From positions 62,001 to 126,000 of the forward strand of contig DASZLU010000055.1 in the NCBI GenBank assembly GCA_035552195.1: a DNA stretch of 64,000 nt, read 5' to 3'. Shown in pieces: positions 61,376 to 64,000 of the stretch (position 1 is its first letter; the number at the start of each line of letters is the position of its first letter). The stretch comes from CAIKMD01 sp035552195. Lineage in GTDB: Bacteria > Pseudomonadota > Alphaproteobacteria > ATCC43930 > CGMCC-115725. The position numbers and the translations under genes were made by a program. A model generated the notes under the pieces. That model saw only the letters and a program-made list of their open reading frames with translations, did no database searches and was not told where the DNA came from.

Positions 61376-61546
61376 CTAGTGCGGTTCGCGACCGAGACGC
61401 GCGCCGATCGTCCGCGCTTCGGTGGTTCCCTGCTCTCCGCGAAGTAGATTGCGCAGCTCGTCATGACATTGGTGAGCTCGCGCAAGTAACGGCGAGCGCG
61501 CGGCCGCCTCGACGAGCGATGGGCCGCCACGCCGTTCTTCCACCAA
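61376..61546 (-). CDS. possible small protein of about 56 residues
   Basis: This minus-strand frame starts at TTG or GTG (61546/61543) and reads VEERRGGPSLVEAAARSPLL, then a run with HQCHDELRNLLRG and TTEARTIGARLGREPH before TAG. The composition is protein-like, with hydrophobic residues spaced as in amphipathic helices, but no ribosome site or family is recognised. It may be chance in GC-rich DNA. Confidence 0.25.
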   Translation of the reverse strand: MVEERRGGPSLVEAAARSPLLARAHQCHDELRNLLRGEQGTTEARTIGARLGREPH

Positions 61547-61686
61547 CTGGATGAGGGCTTATGCCAGAGATTTTGCGCGCACCGGACTCCTCCTGCGGCA
61601 AGGGCAGGCTTTTTTCTAATTTGGGGTTGTCACGGATCGATGTCGCCCGTTTCTACATTGGGTAACGAGGGGTGGCATGGCGTAAC

Positions 61687-61707
61687 AATGGGATGGCCCA
61701 TCCCATT
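61687..61707. promoter_or_regulatory. inverted repeat upstream of the sensor kinase
   Basis: AATGGGATG-GCC-CATCCCATT has perfect 9-bp arms in an AT-rich stretch 124 bp before the kinase start. It could be an operator; no T-run follows, so a terminator is less likely. Confidence 0.4.
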
Positions 61708-61830
61708 CGCATTAACGATAATTGATTCAGAGGATTATCCGTTTGAACTAAATCTTGTGAAGAAGTATCCACAGCTTATACTATCGTTCGTAGCGACTCG
61801 TCGTATCAACCAGCAATTGTGGCTGGACGA

Positions 61831-64000
61831 ATGAAAAGGGGGATCGCGATCCTCGAACCAGATCTCGGTCCAGGATCGGAGGCACACCTAGAATGGTCAG
61901 CTGGGGCGCATGCGCCACGCCGGAGCAAGCAGGGTTTGTCCCTCCGCTGGCGTCTTCTTCTTCTGGTTCTGACCAGTATTGTACCATTACTAGTCTTCGC
62001 CCTCGCCTATCAATACAAGCAATATCGCAACGAAGTCGATTACACGGGCAGCCAGAACCTCGCGCTCGCCCGCGGCTTGGCTATCCGCGTCGAGAACCAG
62101 TTGCATGCCGACATCGACGCGCTGGGTGTATTGGCGGGATCCGAATCTTTACGGAGGGGAGATTTCGAACGTTTCCGCGGGCGTGCCGAATCCGTTATCC
62201 GCGAGCAATTCCCCGGGGCCGCGATCCTCGTGATCGGTCGTGATGGCCGGCAATTGCTCAATACGAATGTGCCGGCGGGCGCACCGCTGCCGCCTCGGAG
62301 GGGGCCGGAGCCGTCGAAACAGGTCTTCGAGAGCGGTCGGCCGAAAGTGTCGAACCTTTTCCAGGCCGGGCCGAACAATCGCTTCGTTGTCGCGATCGAT
62401 GTCCCGGTCATGGGCCAAGACGGGACGGTCGTCTACGTCCTTTCGATGAATCCCGATCTGCAGGATTTCAGCCGCATCCTGCACCAGCAACAACCGCCGG
62501 CGGACTGGGTCGCCTCGGTCTTCGATCGCGAAGGCACGATCGTCGCGCGCGTCCCCGACGGCGATCGCTTCATCGGCATGGAGGCGACGCCGAGCTTCTA
62601 CGACAGGCTGACAAAGACGCCCGAGGGCATTATCGAAAACATTTCGCTCGACGGGGTTCCATTGCTGTCGGCGTTTAGCCGTAGCGGCGAATTCGGCTGG
62701 GCCGTCGGCATCGGTATACCACGCACCGACATGACGCAACCTGCCCTGCAAACGGCGATCGATACACTCGTTGCCGGCAGCGGCTTCCTGCTCATCGGCC
62801 TGGGGCTTGCGCTCTACGCCGCGCGCCACATCGCGCGGCCCATCGAATCGCTGCGGCAGCTGGCGGTCGCGGCGCACGGCCCCGCCCCCGCCATCCCGGC
62901 ACTCACCGGCCTGCCCGAGGTCGACGACGTCGCGGACGCCTTGCACGCCGCCGAGAAAGCACGCCGGCGGAGCCAGGACGCCGAAGCCATCTTGCGCGAC
63001 GGGATCGAGACCATGCCGGAGGGCATGGCCGTCTATGACAACCAGGATCGCCTGGTGATCTGCAACGACAGTTACCGGCATTTATTTCCCAACAGATCCG
63101 AGGACGTGCTCACCGGCGCGCGCTTCGAGGACATGCTGCGTGCGGGCGTCACCAGCAATCATTACGTCGGCCCGCCGGGCGGTTATGACGAATGGATCGC
63201 AGACCGCATCCGCGACCATCAGCAGCCGGGCGCCCCGGCCGAAGAGCGGCTCGCCGATGGCCGCTGGATACTGGTGAGCCACCACCGCTTGCCGAACGGA
63301 TGGCTCGCCGAGCTGCGCGTCGATATAACGGGCCGCAAAGAGACCGAGCATCAGCTCGTCCAGGCGCAAAAGATGGAGGCGATCGGCAATCTCACGGGCG
63401 GCATGGCCCACGATTTCAACAATCTCCTCGGCATCATCATCGGCAATCTTGATCTCGCGCGGGGCCGAGTCGAGGGCGAGACCGAAGAGCTCGTCAGCGA
63501 CGCGCACGAGGCGGCTTGGCGCGGCGCCGATCTGACGCAGCGCCTGCTCGCCTTCGCGCGGCGCCAACCGCTGCATCCTGAACCGATCAAGGTCAACGAT
63601 CTCATCGCCAATACCGTGCGGCTCCTCAGGCCGCTGCTCGGCGAGGCGGTCGAGATCTCGCTCCAGCTCGCCGACGGACTTTGGCCCGCGACCGCGGATC
63701 CGGCGCAGCTCGAAAGCACCCTCGCCAATCTCGCGACCAACGCGCGCGACGCGATGCCCAAGGGCGGCCGCCTGATCGTTGTCACGGCCAATCGTCGGCT
63801 CGATGGCGACTACACCGCCTCGCATGTCGACGTGACCGAGGGCGATTACGTGATGATCGAAGTCAGCGACACCGGCTGCGGCATGGCGCCGACAACGGTC
63901 GAGCGGATCTTCGAGCCGTTCTTCACGACCAAGGATCGCGGCAAGGGCACTGGCCTCGGCCTCAGCATGGTGTTCGGCTTCCTGCGCCAGTCGGGCGGCC
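61831..64000 (+). CDS. sensor histidine kinase with extracytoplasmic Cache-like and PAS domains, cut by window edge
   Basis: This protein runs from ATG 61831 off the right edge (723 residues visible). The start is uncertain, as it has no strong ribosome site. A membrane segment lies at about residues 43-60 (LLLLVLTSIVPLLVFAL), followed by a Cache-like sensing region, a second segment near residues 312-332 (GSGFLLIGLGLALYAARHI), a HAMP-like linker and a PAS-like region (GIETMPEGMAVYDNQDRLVICN). The HisKA box has His527 in MAHDFNNLL; the ATPase has Asn637 (TNARDA), DTGCGMAP, FEPFFTTKD and GTGLGLS. The class with HDFNN includes FixL-type and hybrid kinases. Its ligand, receiver domain and partner are outside the window. 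Confidence 0.88.
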   Translation, partial: MKRGIAILEPDLGPGSEAHLEWSAGAHAPRRSKQGLSLRWRLLLLVLTSIVPLLVFALAYQYKQYRNEVDYTGSQNLALARGLAIRVENQLHADIDALGVLAGSESLRRGDFERFRGRAESVIREQFPGAAILVIGRDGRQLLNTNVPAGAPLPPRRGPEPSKQVFESGRPKVSNLFQAGPNNRFVVAIDVPVMGQDGTVVYVLSMNPDLQDFSRILHQQQPPADWVASVFDREGTIVARVPDGDRFIGMEATPSFYDRLTKTPEGIIENISLDGVPLLSAFSRSGEFGWAVGIGIPRTDMTQPALQTAIDTLVAGSGFLLIGLGLALYAARHIARPIESLRQLAVAAHGPAPAIPALTGLPEVDDVADALHAAEKARRRSQDAEAILRDGIETMPEGMAVYDNQDRLVICNDSYRHLFPNRSEDVLTGARFEDMLRAGVTSNHYVGPPGGYDEWIADRIRDHQQPGAPAEERLADGRWILVSHHRLPNGWLAELRVDITGRKETEHQLVQAQKMEAIGNLTGGMAHDFNNLLGIIIGNLDLARGRVEGETEELVSDAHEAAWRGADLTQRLLAFARRQPLHPEPIKVNDLIANTVRLLRPLLGEAVEISLQLADGLWPATADPAQLESTLANLATNARDAMPKGGRLIVVTANRRLDGDYTASHVDVTEGDYVMIEVSDTGCGMAPTTVERIFEPFFTTKDRGKGTGLGLSMVFGFLRQSGG

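Larger units (their letters stand above)
61330..61830. other. largely non-coding stretch before the sensor kinase
   Basis: Apart from a possible small ORF on the minus strand (61376-61546), no gene is supported. The right part, about 61600-61830, is distinctly richer in A and T than the rest of the window and contains the inverted repeat AATGGGATG-GCC-CATCCCATT at 61687-61707. It may hold the kinase promoter or be a piece of foreign DNA. Confidence 0.5.

Noticed and set aside
61640..61834. A 64-codon frame overlapping the kinase start by four bases
   Set aside because: No ribosome site, no recognised family and AT-rich DNA with few codon-bias cues; the overlap alone is not enough.
1..64000. 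CRISPR arrays, tRNA or rRNA genes, transposases, integrases, phage genes
   Set aside because: No regularly spaced repeats, cloverleaf-like sequence, or recombinase or transposase motifs were seen; the only repeats are the two small palindromic families.

Overview
The window is GC-rich and densely coded, with mostly short intergenic gaps. It looks like a chromosomal segment of a soil or freshwater alphaproteobacterium, possibly Hyphomicrobiales or Rhodospirillales; this is inferred from gene content and codon use, because no rRNA or tRNA is present to place it. About 50 kb is a mosaic catabolic region: four Rieske oxygenase alpha subunits, two class III (LigB-type) extradiol dioxygenases, three fumarylacetoacetate-hydrolase-fold proteins, a 2-oxopent-4-enoate-type hydratase, three ACMSD-type amidohydrolases, a UbiD decarboxylase, a cobalt-type nitrile hydratase, cupins, and at least ten solute-binding proteins with their ABC permeases.

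Layout. 1-3763: two MFS transporters and a class II glutamine amidotransferase on the minus strand. 3933-15467: FAH proteins, binding proteins, an HsaA-like flavin monooxygenase, a LigB-type dioxygenase, a Rieske oxygenase and an esterase, with two families of small palindromic repeats. 15587-22480: a MetE-like protein with a histone-like tail, an amidohydrolase, then UbiD and the nitrile hydratase alpha, beta and accessory genes, and a Ca2+/H+ antiporter. 22493-31651: the most complete pathway block, an SDR, a two-permease ABC importer, LigB-type dioxygenase, Rieske oxygenase and meta-cleavage hydrolase facing away from an IclR regulator, an amidohydrolase and a hydratase across a promoter region with a perfect palindrome. 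31659-41814: a large ABC permease and its binding protein, an amidohydrolase, a two-ring Cdc48/p97-like AAA+ ATPase, two cupins around a GntR/FCD regulator, and two tandem Tat-type binding proteins. 41891-57647: two Rieske oxygenases, FbpABC-like transport genes, a bicupin, an orphan EutA-like reactivase, a TctC-type binding protein and a permuted ROK-like protein. 57657-64000: a type II secretin, a cyclic-di-GMP-I riboswitch controlling a LapG-type periplasmic protease, and a sensor histidine kinase cut by the window edge.

How it may work together. Many binding proteins appear to feed few transport engines: one TauBC-like cassette without its own binding protein, and one FbpC-like ATPase for three fused FbpB-like permeases. 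Imported aromatic acids or nitriles could then be hydroxylated or demethylated by the Rieske enzymes, cleaved by the LigB-type dioxygenases, and processed by hydrolases, hydratases, amidohydrolases and UbiD. No Rieske reductase or ferredoxin gene is visible, so electron transfer must come from elsewhere. Substrates are not determined by the sequence.

The points most worth a second look are: the Cdc48-like ATPase, whose second Walker B glutamate is naturally glutamine; the riboswitch-protease pair; the in-frame insertion of a palindromic repeat inside a signal peptide; the ROK-like protein with permuted motif order; the GntR and IclR operator candidates; and the orphan EutA-like reactivase. 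Function calls rest on recognisable motifs and remembered family features, not on a database search.
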